NCBI GenBank assembly: GCA_002441125.1
Contig: DJVI01000009.1
Span: 19,136 to 83,135, forward strand
Direction of reading: 5' to 3'
Length of the DNA stretch: 64,000 nucleotides
From: Caldifarciminota bacterium UBA6260
GTDB taxonomy: Bacteria > Hydrothermota > 32-111
Below are positions 41,576-50,184 of this stretch, piece after piece. Below the pieces are notes generated by a model, which saw only the letters and a program-made list of their open reading frames with translations, was not told the origin of the DNA and searched no databases. The number at the start of each line of letters is the position of its first letter. The first letter of the stretch is position 1. A program made the position numbers and the translations under genes.

Positions 41576-43284
41576 TAAAAACCTCCAAAAATAAAGATTA
41601 AAACTATAAGTATTACAGCCATAAGTAAGGAAGATATAAGAAATATGTTGGAATACTTCAAAAAGGTCTTTTCACTTATATCTGAAATAAAAAGGATTTT
41701 ATCATCTTTTGAAAAAACTATCTCAAGACTGTCAGTCTCTTTTCTCTGGTTGACTTTTCTTTCAAATTCTTTCTCAATGTTTACTTTTGCACTCTCCCAT
41801 TCATCCTGATCTATCACATCATCTTTATTATAATCAAAATTCTTCATATAATCTCTATCAAGCTTTTTGTTTTTAATATAATCATTTTTTTCCTTGTAAT
41901 AGTCTTTATTTACTACAGAACCAACAACAAAGACCTCACTCATCACAGGCAATATTTCCTCTTCATATTTTACATCATTTGAATCCTCTACTGAAAAAAA
42001 TTTATAAAAAGTTCTTGTATATACAGTTTTGTTCTTCAAATTGAATGTCGCATTGTTAGTTTTTACAGATATCCTGTTCCCTTCATCATCCTGAACTATA
42101 AATTTTTCAGGTAAGTATTCTCCTATATGCTCAAGTTGCCATTTTGTTTTACCTTCACTATCTTTAACCTTTCTGTACTTTTTGTACTGGAAATAGACAC
42201 ACCTTGTTCCAGATATGGGAGATGGAATAGAATAATCATCAGTTATGAAACCTTTGATTTCATTTAATCCCACACTTATCGATTCCAACTTCGAAAATGG
42301 TATGGATTCGAGAAAAACTTTTAATTTCAAAACTTTAAAAAAGTAAAAAATATAGTAGATTGATCCCAAAAGGAAAAGATAGGATGAAATATTCAACATT
42401 CCTACTCTTATAAATATAAGTAAACCAAAAAATATTATTCCAAATGGAATAAAGAATATTTCAAGCAAATTGAACCTGTTTATCGATATACTCTTTTTTT
42501 TGAAGATGATATCCTGAGGTTTATAAATATTATAATTGAATTCGTAAACTAAACTGTTTATATCAGATTCTCTATCTTTGTTAACAAAATTTTTATTGTA
42601 TGAAAATGAATATAAACCGTTTTTAAAAAGTAAAGATGAAATAACTGAATAAGTTTTTAAATCAAAAAAAAGATCCTCAACATAATTTTCAGAATAGTTA
42701 AGATCCTCAACAAAATTTTGCGAAAATTCCTTTAAACTATTATAGAGTTTAAAAAAATTCTCACTTTTGGAATATTTAGAAAAGTTTTTAATTTCTTTAT
42801 AGTTTAACTTTTCATGTTCGCACCTTATTATGAGTTCATTACTCTTGGTAAAAATATAAAACACAAAATTGTTTTCCAGTAGAAGTTTCTTTAAATTTAC
42901 ATTCTCCATCCTTTTTTTATCTATCCCGGCAACGAAAAAAATCGTATCATTTTTTGATATCGTTATTTCATCATTTCCTGAAAGAAATTTAATATTGTAA
43001 TCATCAACCTGTCTTATGGATGATACATCGATAATTTTGTATGAAAAGATATCACTATCTGAAAGTATAACGGATTCTATTTTCAGAGAATCCAAACCAT
43101 TTTTTATTTTTATTATTTCTTCTTCATCTTCAGATTTTTTTAAAATCGCCCATCCCTTACCTACGAACTTTTGTTTTAGAGTATAGATATCAATATTTGT
43201 TGCATTAAAAACTTGTTCAAAAAAATTTTTTTCAACAGCGTCAGTCCTATCGAAAATACACTTAATAAATAGTTTATATTCCAT
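41575..43284 (-). CDS. GIDE-domain membrane protein with EF-hand
   Basis: A 569-residue protein. Two hydrophobic segments near 275-320 precede a GIDE-type domain (~335-450: FITDDYSIPSPISGTRCVYF, EKFIVQDDEGNRISVKT, FYKFFSVED), the domain shared with MULAN E3-ligase proteins of mitochondria; there is no RING finger, so ligase activity is not expected. A 12-residue EF-hand loop, DYNKDDVIDQDE (484-495), follows, and a final helix ends at the C-terminus (~545-565). The first 270 residues are unassigned. Its ATG comes 6 nt after the -10 box. LemA-GIDE pairs recur in many bacteria with no known function. Confidence 0.82.
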   Translation of the reverse strand: MEYKLFIKCIFDRTDAVEKNFFEQVFNATNIDIYTLKQKFVGKGWAILKKSEDEEEIIKIKNGLDSLKIESVILSDSDIFSYKIIDVSSIRQVDDYNIKFLSGNDEITISKNDTIFFVAGIDKKRMENVNLKKLLLENNFVFYIFTKSNELIIRCEHEKLNYKEIKNFSKYSKSENFFKLYNSLKEFSQNFVEDLNYSENYVEDLFFDLKTYSVISSLLFKNGLYSFSYNKNFVNKDRESDINSLVYEFNYNIYKPQDIIFKKKSISINRFNLLEIFFIPFGIIFFGLLIFIRVGMLNISSYLFLLGSIYYIFYFFKVLKLKVFLESIPFSKLESISVGLNEIKGFITDDYSIPSPISGTRCVYFQYKKYRKVKDSEGKTKWQLEHIGEYLPEKFIVQDDEGNRISVKTNNATFNLKNKTVYTRTFYKFFSVEDSNDVKYEEEILPVMSEVFVVGSVVNKDYYKEKNDYIKNKKLDRDYMKNFDYNKDDVIDQDEWESAKVNIEKEFERKVNQRKETDSLEIVFSKDDKILFISDISEKTFLKYSNIFLISSLLMAVILIVLIFIFGGF

Positions 43285-43290
43285 TTTTTC

Positions 43291-43318
43291 ATTATATATT
43301 CATTTTAATCAATTTCAA
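43291..43318 (-). promoter_or_regulatory. leaderless-type promoter of the GIDE-lemA operon
   Basis: Minus strand: TTGAAA (43313-43318), 16-bp spacer, TATAAT (43291-43296), 6 nt, ATG at 43284. Only 3 bp separate its -35 box from the divergent one. Confidence 0.75.
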
Positions 43319-43321
43319 TAC

Positions 43322-43349
43322 TTGATTGGTTTTTTCAAGAATGTATAAT
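43322..43349 (+). promoter_or_regulatory. leaderless-type promoter of the CYTH gene
   Basis: TTGATT (43322-43327), 16-bp spacer, TATAAT (43344-43349), 6 nt, ATG at 43356. The box positions rule out the in-frame upstream codon at 43326, which lies inside the -35. Confidence 0.75.
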
Positions 43350-43355
43350 TTTAAA

Positions 43356-43925
43356 ATGTTTAAAAAAGAGGTTGAAAGAAGATTCCTTATAAAAAAGGGA
43401 TCTTTAAAAAATGAAAAATTCACAAAAAAGATAAGGATAATCCAAGGTTACTATAACTTAAAAAATTTAATTGATATTGAGCCGATAAAAGAAAACTTGT
43501 TCAAATATCCTTTTCTGAAAAAAGAAATCGTAAGAATTAGGATTGAGAATAAGAAAGATATTTATCTGACTTTAAAGAGAGGAAAAGGAGTTGAAAGGTA
43601 TGAGTTTGAAATAAAACTGGATTTTAACAAAAAAATTTACTCTTTTTTAAAAAATGATGAAAAAGTTTTAAAAAAGATCAGAAAAGAATTCATCATGGAT
43701 GGTTTTAAGGCTATGCTTGATAGTTTTACCGAAAGATACAAAGGAGTTAAAATAGTTGAGGTTGAGTTCAAAAATAAAAGGGAGGCGAAAAATTTCCAAC
43801 CACCTAAAAATTTTATAGAAATTACCGATTTTATTTATCTGACAAACAAAAGTATGTATTTTAACGATGAGGAAAAAATTTTAAAAAGGATAAGGGAGAT
43901 TTATGATAGTAAAAATCAAAAATAA
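43356..43925 (+). CDS. CYTH-domain protein (inorganic triphosphatase/adenylate-cyclase fold)
   Basis: A 189-residue CYTH-fold protein: EVERRFLIKKGS at the start (Glu5, Glu7 and Arg9 in the ExExK position), IRIENKKDIYLTLKRGKGVE, EFEIKLDF and a late VEVEFKNKREAKNF. The tunnel Glu/Arg/Lys residues bind a triphosphate and metal; most bacterial members are inorganic triphosphatases. The start at 43356 is set by the promoter. Overlaps the NeuB-like gene by 23 nt. Confidence 0.85.
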   Translation: MFKKEVERRFLIKKGSLKNEKFTKKIRIIQGYYNLKNLIDIEPIKENLFKYPFLKKEIVRIRIENKKDIYLTLKRGKGVERYEFEIKLDFNKKIYSFLKNDEKVLKKIRKEFIMDGFKAMLDSFTERYKGVKIVEVEFKNKREAKNFQPPKNFIEITDFIYLTNKSMYFNDEEKILKRIREIYDSKNQK

Positions 43926-44910
43926 GGTTATAAAAAAAGGTGAAATTTTTATAATTGCTGAAGGCGGTGTTAACCATAACGGGGATATAAATCTTGCAAA
44001 AGAACTGATAGTAAAAGCAAAAGAAGCTGGCGCAGATGCTATAAAATTTCAAACATATAAAACCGAAAAGTTGGTGATAAAGAATAGCAAAACTGAAGAT
44101 TTTTTCAAAATGATAAAGGATCTTGAACTTTCAGAAAAAGATTTTATAGAACTGAAAGAATATGCTGTTAAAAATGATATAATTTTTCTTTCAACCCCAG
44201 ACGAGGAGGATTCCTTAAAATTTTTGATGTCTTTGAATTTACCAGCTATAAAAATAGGTTCAGGAGAGGCTAACAATTTACCTTTTCTCAAAAAAGTTGC
44301 GAAAACGAAAAAAACTCTACTTATATCTACAGGTTGTTGCACAGAAGGTGAGATAGATAGGATATATAAAACTGTATACCCTATAAATAAAAAACTTGTT
44401 CTTTTACATTGTATATCTGAATATCCAGCTGATATAGATTCGCTGAACCTTAACTTTATAAAGAAGATGATTAAAAAATATAACTGTCCTATCGGTTTTT
44501 CAGATCATACCACTTCAATATTTACACCATCAATCGCTTATATACTTGGTGCAACAGTTATAGAGAAGCATTTCACACTTGATAAAAATTTACCCGGTCC
44601 AGATCACAAATCTTCACTCGATTTTAAAGAGTTTAAAAGTATGGTTGAAATTTTATCAGAAACAAAAAAAGCTTTGGGGAAAGATATTAGAAAGATAACA
44701 CCCCGTGAGGACAAAATTAGAAAGTTCATTAGAAAATCACTATTCTCAAAAGATGAACTTAAAAGCGGTGAAATTCTGACTCCCCAAAATACAATTCTTT
44801 TAAGACCTGAAATAGGTATCAGAGCAGATCAAGCAGAACTGATCTACGGAAAAAGAATAAAAGTTAAAAAAAACAGATATAAACCTATTTTCTTTGATGA
44901 AACAGATTAA
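43903..44910 (+). CDS. NeuB-family nonulosonic acid synthase
   Basis: A 335-residue sialic/legionaminic/pseudaminic acid synthase. FIIAEGGVNHNGDINLAKE, DAIKFQTYKTEKLV, KIGSGEANNLPFL, CISEYPADIDSLNLN and IGFSDHTTS mark the TIM barrel; the last ~65 residues are the SAF antifreeze-like domain. It condenses a 6-carbon amino sugar with PEP. A CMP-sugar synthetase gene at 56966-57580 would activate the product. GGAGA precedes the ATG. Its stop overlaps the convergent DUF5989 gene. Confidence 0.9.
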   Translation: MIVKIKNKVIKKGEIFIIAEGGVNHNGDINLAKELIVKAKEAGADAIKFQTYKTEKLVIKNSKTEDFFKMIKDLELSEKDFIELKEYAVKNDIIFLSTPDEEDSLKFLMSLNLPAIKIGSGEANNLPFLKKVAKTKKTLLISTGCCTEGEIDRIYKTVYPINKKLVLLHCISEYPADIDSLNLNFIKKMIKKYNCPIGFSDHTTSIFTPSIAYILGATVIEKHFTLDKNLPGPDHKSSLDFKEFKSMVEILSETKKALGKDIRKITPREDKIRKFIRKSLFSKDELKSGEILTPQNTILLRPEIGIRADQAELIYGKRIKVKKNRYKPIFFDETD

Positions 44911-45065
44911 AAGATAGTATAAATGAATGGTGAAATTGTTGATGATGAGAATACGAATATAAGAATACCTAAAAGTAAAATTATTATAATCAAAGGCAAC
45001 AACCAGTATTTTTTCTTTTTAATCAAAAATTTTGCCAAAGATTTTAAAGTTTTTAAAACTCCCAT
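44907..45065 (-). CDS. DUF5989-type small membrane protein
   Basis: A 52-residue ORF. It starts ATG at 45065 with GAGGAG 9 nt upstream, and its stop overlaps that of the NeuB-like gene. Sequence in pieces: MGVLKTLKSLAKFLIKKKKY, WLLPLIIIILLLGILIFVF, then SSSTISPFIYTIF. Basic N-terminus, one helix after KKKKYW, and a PFIYTIF end match the small DUF5989 family as I recall it, which sits beside NodU-type carbamoyltransferases and SxtJ proteins, exactly as here. Probably part of a carbamoylation or export complex; function unknown. Confidence 0.82.
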   Translation of the reverse strand: MGVLKTLKSLAKFLIKKKKYWLLPLIIIILLLGILIFVFSSSTISPFIYTIF

Positions 45066-45440
45066 TTAAAAAGGCTCCTCAATATCAAATTCGTTATCAG
45101 AATTTTTGTTATAATAAGTTTTTAAATTTTTATCAATTTTTCTGAAAAACCTTTTATCCATAATAAAAAGAATTGGTTTAAACATTAAAAAAATTATATA
45201 ATAAAGAAAAACTATTATCAAGAAGGTAAAGACCAGAGTTATAATTTCAAAAAATTTATCGGTAAAATTTTTAACTCTCTTTAACTTTTCAGGTAAAAAG
45301 ATAAAAAGTAATAGAGAAAAAAAGAATAAGGATATAAAAATGATTTTCACTAAAAAAATCTTTCTAAAAATGAAAGATAGGATCAAAAATAATAAAACAA
45401 CTTGAAGCAGTTTTAACCTTTCAATCGTTTCTTTTTTCAA
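45066..45440 (-). CDS. SxtJ-like membrane protein
   Basis: A 124-residue protein with about four hydrophobic segments and a short acidic tail (NKNSDNEFDIEEPF), the layout of the SxtJ family named from saxitoxin clusters but common in glycan operons. The start is TTG (45440) with GGGGAGA 8-9 nt before it and a 20-nt overlap with the carbamoyltransferase gene. Directly abuts the DUF5989 gene. Confidence 0.75.
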   Translation of the reverse strand: MKKETIERLKLLQVVLLFLILSFIFRKIFLVKIIFISLFFFSLLLFIFLPEKLKRVKNFTDKFFEIITLVFTFLIIVFLYYIIFLMFKPILFIMDKRFFRKIDKNLKTYYNKNSDNEFDIEEPF

Positions 45441-47211
45441 TTTTAAAATCTCCCCTTTTTCTTACCTGTTCCTCTTTTCTCAAAATGAAATTACCTATAA
45501 TCAAAACATCAATATCTGTTTCTATAAATGTTTTAAAAGCATCCTCAGGACTTTCAACTATAGGTTGACCTCTGACATTAAAGGAAGTGTTTATAACCAT
45601 AGGGCATCCAGTTTTTTCATAAAAATGGTTTATAAGAGTGTAAAAAAGAGGATTACTCTCTTTGCTTACAAGTTGAACCCTTGATGTAAAATCAGAATGA
45701 ACAACCGATGGGAACTGTGTTATACTTTTTCTTAAAATTTTAAAATCATGTTTTATCAGTTCATGAGTATTCTTAAATTCATCCTTGATCTCACATACCG
45801 TTAACATATAGAATGTTGGATATCCTTTTTTAAAAATAAGATCAAACTTGTCTTCAAGTACTGCTGGAGCAAGAGGTCTGAAGGATTCTCTGAATTTTAT
45901 TTTAAGGTTCATTATCCTCTGCATTTCAGGATCTGTTGGATCTCCCAAGATACTTCTGTTCCCCAACGCTCTTGGTCCATACTCCATCTTACCTTGGAAC
46001 CAACCTACAACTTTTTTCTTAATTATCTCTTCAGATGCAACTATTTCTGGAAAGTTTATCTTTTTATAAACTCCATTTAACTTTTTTAAACTCTCCTCTA
46101 TCTGTTCATCTGAATATTCTGTTCCCAAAAAAGAATAGTTCTGACAGTTTCTTATATTCAATCCATAATACCTGTTCGCGACATACAGAGCAGCACCGAG
46201 AGAGCCTCCCGCATCCCCTGAAGCTGGCTGGATGAAAAATTTTTCAGGCTGATATGCTTCAAGAACTTTAGAATTAGCAACACAGTTTAAGCCTACTCCA
46301 CCACCTATTATCAAATTTTTTTCTTTACTCTCTTTTTTTAATCTCAAAGCCATTTTTATCAAAATCTCTTCTAAAACAACTTGAACTGATGATGCTATAT
46401 CAGCATACTTCTCATTTAATGGTTCACTATCTTTCCTTATTTTTACACCAAAAAGTTGTTCCATCCTTTTACCACACATTCTTAAACCGTTTTGGTAATC
46501 AAAAAATTTCATGTTTAATCTATATGAGCCATCCTCCTTTATATCGATAAGATTCTCTTTTATCAAAGAGACATATCTCGGCAAACCATAGGGAGCTAAA
46601 CCCATAAGTTTGTATTCCCCAGAGTTAACCTTAAAACCAGCAAGGTAAGTGAATGTCGAATAGAACATCCCTAAAGAATGTGGATAATCTATAGAATAGA
46701 TAATATTTATTTTTTTATCATCAACAACACCTATTGTGGTTGTTTCCCATTCTCCAACTCCATCATTGACAATGAACGCTGCCCTGTCAAGATCTGATGG
46801 ATAAAATGATGAAGAGATATGAGAAATATGATGTGGAACATAAAAAATTTTGTAATCACCTTTTACAAGTTTTCTAAGTTTAGATTCAGTGTAGAGTTTA
46901 TCTTTAAGCCAGATAGGTAAAGAGTTGAAAGCGAACTGAAAATTTTTTGGAGAAGTGTATATTAAATTTTCAATTATCCTTTCGAATTTTAAAATCGGTT
47001 TATCATAAAAAACAAGTGCTGTTAAATTTTTAGGATCAAAATCGAAATTTTTCACGAGTGCATCTATAGAGAGTTCAGGTGACCTCTCGTCGAACTTTAT
47101 TTTTGAAAATCTTTCCTCTTGGAGAGCAGCAACAACCTTACTATCCTTTATATATGTAACTGAAGAATCATGAAATAATGCTGAAACTCCTAATATCTCT
47201 ATTTCACTCAT
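45421..47211 (-). CDS. NodU/CmcH-family carbamoyltransferase
   Basis: A 596-residue carbamoyltransferase: GVSALFHDSSVTYIKD, HHISHISSSFYPSD, GGGVGLNCVANSKVL, KMEYGPRALGNRSILGDP and MVINTSFNVRGQPIVESP. The N-terminal ASKHA half makes carbamoyl-adenylate and the C-terminal YrdC-like half transfers the carbamoyl group, in this context probably to a sugar of the surface polymer. Overlaps the upstream PglF-like gene by 8 nt. Confidence 0.93.
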   Translation of the reverse strand: MSEIEILGVSALFHDSSVTYIKDSKVVAALQEERFSKIKFDERSPELSIDALVKNFDFDPKNLTALVFYDKPILKFERIIENLIYTSPKNFQFAFNSLPIWLKDKLYTESKLRKLVKGDYKIFYVPHHISHISSSFYPSDLDRAAFIVNDGVGEWETTTIGVVDDKKINIIYSIDYPHSLGMFYSTFTYLAGFKVNSGEYKLMGLAPYGLPRYVSLIKENLIDIKEDGSYRLNMKFFDYQNGLRMCGKRMEQLFGVKIRKDSEPLNEKYADIASSVQVVLEEILIKMALRLKKESKEKNLIIGGGVGLNCVANSKVLEAYQPEKFFIQPASGDAGGSLGAALYVANRYYGLNIRNCQNYSFLGTEYSDEQIEESLKKLNGVYKKINFPEIVASEEIIKKKVVGWFQGKMEYGPRALGNRSILGDPTDPEMQRIMNLKIKFRESFRPLAPAVLEDKFDLIFKKGYPTFYMLTVCEIKDEFKNTHELIKHDFKILRKSITQFPSVVHSDFTSRVQLVSKESNPLFYTLINHFYEKTGCPMVINTSFNVRGQPIVESPEDAFKTFIETDIDVLIIGNFILRKEEQVRKRGDFKIEKRND

Positions 47212-49069
47212 ATTTGAAATCTTTTATATAAAATTTTAAAATATCGACAACTTTTCCGTTAGAACCTTTAAAATCCTCTACCATCTTTTCAACATTTTTC
47301 TCTTCAATTCTATCGTTACAATCTACCAGTTTATAAATCTTTTCAAATCTGGTTTTTTCTATTTTATCCTCTTCACCATGAAGTTCCTCATGAAGTTTTT
47401 CACCTTTCCTTATTCCAGTATAAACGATTTTTATATCTTTGTGTGGTATGTATCCATACATTCTGATAATATTTTCAGCAACATCGTTAATTTTAACAGG
47501 TTTCCCCATATCAAGCATGAAAGTTTCTCCACCTTCGGCGATTCCAGTTGCTTCAAGGCATAATGTCACCGCTTCTTGTATTGTCATGAAATATCTCGTC
47601 ATATTCTTGTCCGTAACTGTTAAAGGACCTCCATTTTTTATCTGCTCTTCGAAAATTGGGATAACACTACCTCTTGAACCCAAAACATTTCCAAACCTGA
47701 CAGCAAAAAATTTTGTCACAGGATCCTTTTGGGAGGTAACAATTATTTCACCTATCCTTTTTGTAGCACCCATTACAGATTTTGGATTTACAACTTTATC
47801 TGTTGATATGTAAAGGAAACTTTTCACCTTTCCCTTGGATGCTTTTACAAGGTTGAAAGTTCCAAGAATGTTTGTTTTTACTGCCTCATATGGAAATAAT
47901 TCGCATATAGGAACATGTTTTAATGCAGCTGTATGAAAAACAAAAGAGATCTTTTCATTTTCGATAAGTTTTTCAATAAGATAAAAATCCCTAACATCAG
48001 CAAAAACCACATCTATATCTTTTGAATATTTTCTTTTTATCCTTTCTTTCAAGTAAAAAAGTTCAGTTTCGTTAATATCGAGAGCATAAACTTTAGATGC
48101 GTTGAATTTAATAACCTGATTAACAATCTCACTCCCTATAGACCCAGCAGCTCCAGTTATAAGAACATTTTCACCTTTTAAATATTCGCATATAAACTCA
48201 ATATCATAAGAGACTTTTTCCCTTCCAAGAAGGTCAGTTATATCTATATTTTTCAAATCTTTCGAAGAGACTTTACCATCCACAATACTATCAACCGATG
48301 GAAGAATCTTTATCTCTTTACATCCATTTTTTTCTAAACTCTGAAAAATTCTTCTCAGATTTTCGCTATCTATAGATGGAATAGCTATTAGAACAGAATA
48401 ACAATCATTCTCTTTCATAACACTTTTTATAGTATCAATACCACCAACAACTTTTAGACCATGGATAGTATTTCCTTTTTTATTTGGATCATCATCTATA
48501 AAAAGTATGGGATTGTAATCACTCTTCCTCGATAACATATCTCTTACTATCTGTTCACCTGCATCACCTGCTCCATAAATAATTAGCTTTTTTCTTTTTT
48601 CAATATCCTTTTTTCCTTGAAAAGAGAGATAAACTCTTTTTAAACTTCTTAAAGTCAATAGAAACCATAGGGAAAGAAAATAATCAAGGAAGAATACTGA
48701 CCTTGGTAAAAAAGATAGGATCTCTTGTTTAAGAAAAATAAGTGATATATAGAAGGAGATCACTTGAGATAATGTCAAAGAAAAAACTACTTTCAAAGCA
48801 TCGTTGAAAGAAAAGTATCTCCAGTTGAAAGAGTATATATCAAAAATCAAAAGGAACAAAATTTTTGAAAGGATAAATATCGGAAAAAAATTTTTATAAA
48901 GATTAAAATTCGAAAAAACTTCACCGATACTGAATCTGATACTGAAAGAAATAAAATATGAAAATGTAAAGAATATAAAATCAAAAAGTACAAAAAAGAT
49001 AGCCCTTTTAAAATAATTCGGCCTAAAAAGCTTCTCTTTCAAAAAATTCTTCAATCTTTTCATAAACAT
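47204..49069 (-). CDS. PglF/CapD-type membrane nucleotide-sugar 4,6-dehydratase
   Basis: About 621 residues. Four or five N-terminal helices (for example IFFVLFDFIFFTFSYFISFS) are followed by a CoA-binding-like Rossmann domain (IYGAGDAGEQIVRDML) and a catalytic SDR domain (NVLITGAAGSIGSEIV, STDKVVNPKSVMGATKRIG). The family removes water from UDP-GlcNAc to a 4-keto-6-deoxy sugar, a first step toward bacillosamine or pseudaminic/legionaminic acid. Start is uncertain: ATG 49069 has GGAG 9 nt upstream; ATG 49084 has none. The gene overlaps the aminotransferase gene by ~47 nt. Confidence 0.9.
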   Translation of the reverse strand: MFMKRLKNFLKEKLFRPNYFKRAIFFVLFDFIFFTFSYFISFSIRFSIGEVFSNFNLYKNFFPIFILSKILFLLIFDIYSFNWRYFSFNDALKVVFSLTLSQVISFYISLIFLKQEILSFLPRSVFFLDYFLSLWFLLTLRSLKRVYLSFQGKKDIEKRKKLIIYGAGDAGEQIVRDMLSRKSDYNPILFIDDDPNKKGNTIHGLKVVGGIDTIKSVMKENDCYSVLIAIPSIDSENLRRIFQSLEKNGCKEIKILPSVDSIVDGKVSSKDLKNIDITDLLGREKVSYDIEFICEYLKGENVLITGAAGSIGSEIVNQVIKFNASKVYALDINETELFYLKERIKRKYSKDIDVVFADVRDFYLIEKLIENEKISFVFHTAALKHVPICELFPYEAVKTNILGTFNLVKASKGKVKSFLYISTDKVVNPKSVMGATKRIGEIIVTSQKDPVTKFFAVRFGNVLGSRGSVIPIFEEQIKNGGPLTVTDKNMTRYFMTIQEAVTLCLEATGIAEGGETFMLDMGKPVKINDVAENIIRMYGYIPHKDIKIVYTGIRKGEKLHEELHGEEDKIEKTRFEKIYKLVDCNDRIEEKNVEKMVEDFKGSNGKVVDILKFYIKDFKYE

Positions 49070-50183
49070 ATAACTGCTCTCCATATTTCATATCTGTGTA
49101 AAAAGGTATTGCAACCAATTGACCCGATATTTTTTCGCTTATAGGGAAATCTCCTTTTTTATAACCAAATTGACTTTTATAGAATGGTTGGAGATGAATT
49201 GGATAGAAATACCTTTTTGAAGATACACCATTTCTGTTCAAAAAATCTATAAAATTATCCCTGATTTTTTTATCAACAAGAATGTAAAAAAGAAACCATG
49301 AATTTTTTTGACCTTCAAGAATTAAAGGTAACTTAATACCATCAATATTTTTCAAAATTTTATAATATCTTTTTGCTACATTATTCCTTTTTTTCAAAAT
49401 TTTATCCAGAATTTCCATCTGCCCCAAACCTATAGCAGAGTTTATATCACTAACCCTAAAATTGTATCCAAGATACCTATGGATGTAATTTGGATCACCT
49501 TCAACTCTCCCTTGGTTTCTCAAAGCTTTCATATAAAAATATAGTTTTTCATCATCTGTTAATATAATTCCTCCCTCACCTGTAGTTATCTGTTTGTTAG
49601 GATAGAAGGCAAAAACAGAACCTTTACCAAAAACTCCAGATTTTTTCCCATTAATTTCACTTCCAAGAGATTCTGACGAATCCTCAAAAAGTGTAAGGTT
49701 GTAATCTTTACACAAATCTTCCAATTTTTCATAGTCGCAGATGTTTCCAAGAATATCAACAGAAAGAATCCCTTTCAATATTTTCCCACTCTTTTTGTTA
49801 ACTATATTTTTACCTTTCCTTTTATAATCTTTTTTTATCTTCTCCTCTATAAGAACAGGAGATATACAAAAAGTTTTTTCATCAATATCAACAAAAATTG
49901 GTATCGCGTTAGAGTGGAGTATAACATTTGAAGATGCTATAAAAGAAAATGGAGTAGTTATAATCTCATCACCATCTTTTATTCCAGAACCCTTCAAAAG
50001 TAAGAATAAACCAGCGGTTCCAGATGAAACTACGAGAGCGAATTTTCTTCCAATGTAATCCTTAAAGATATTTTCAAATTTTTCTGTGAACTCTCCCATA
50101 CTAAGGTTACCTTGTTTAAGTAACCTGTCAACATACTTTTTTTCATTACCTTTTAAATATAAGCCTGATAGGGGAATATTCAT
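49023..50183 (-). CDS. DegT/DnrJ/EryC1 sugar aminotransferase
   Basis: A 386-residue PLP enzyme: YVDRLLKQGNLSMGEFTEKF, VSSGTAGLFLLLKGSGIKDG, TTPFSFIASSNVILHSNAIP, FEDSSESLG and the PLP-lysine motif FAFYPNKQITTGEGG. It aminates keto-sugars. It may act on the keto-sugar from the PglF-like dehydratase or from the WbpB-like oxidase next door. 1 nt after that gene. Confidence 0.92.
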   Translation of the reverse strand: MNIPLSGLYLKGNEKKYVDRLLKQGNLSMGEFTEKFENIFKDYIGRKFALVVSSGTAGLFLLLKGSGIKDGDEIITTPFSFIASSNVILHSNAIPIFVDIDEKTFCISPVLIEEKIKKDYKRKGKNIVNKKSGKILKGILSVDILGNICDYEKLEDLCKDYNLTLFEDSSESLGSEINGKKSGVFGKGSVFAFYPNKQITTGEGGIILTDDEKLYFYMKALRNQGRVEGDPNYIHRYLGYNFRVSDINSAIGLGQMEILDKILKKRNNVAKRYYKILKNIDGIKLPLILEGQKNSWFLFYILVDKKIRDNFIDFLNRNGVSSKRYFYPIHLQPFYKSQFGYKKGDFPISEKISGQLVAIPFYTDMKYGEQLYVYEKIEEFFEREAF

Positions 50184-50184
50184 A

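Noticed and set aside
41575..43284. E3 ubiquitin ligase function from the GIDE match
   Set aside because: No RING finger is present and bacteria of this type lack a ubiquitin system in evidence.
43326..43355. Longer N-terminus for the CYTH protein
   Set aside because: The candidate start lies inside the -35 element; the domain begins at the ATG at 43356, 6 nt after TATAAT.
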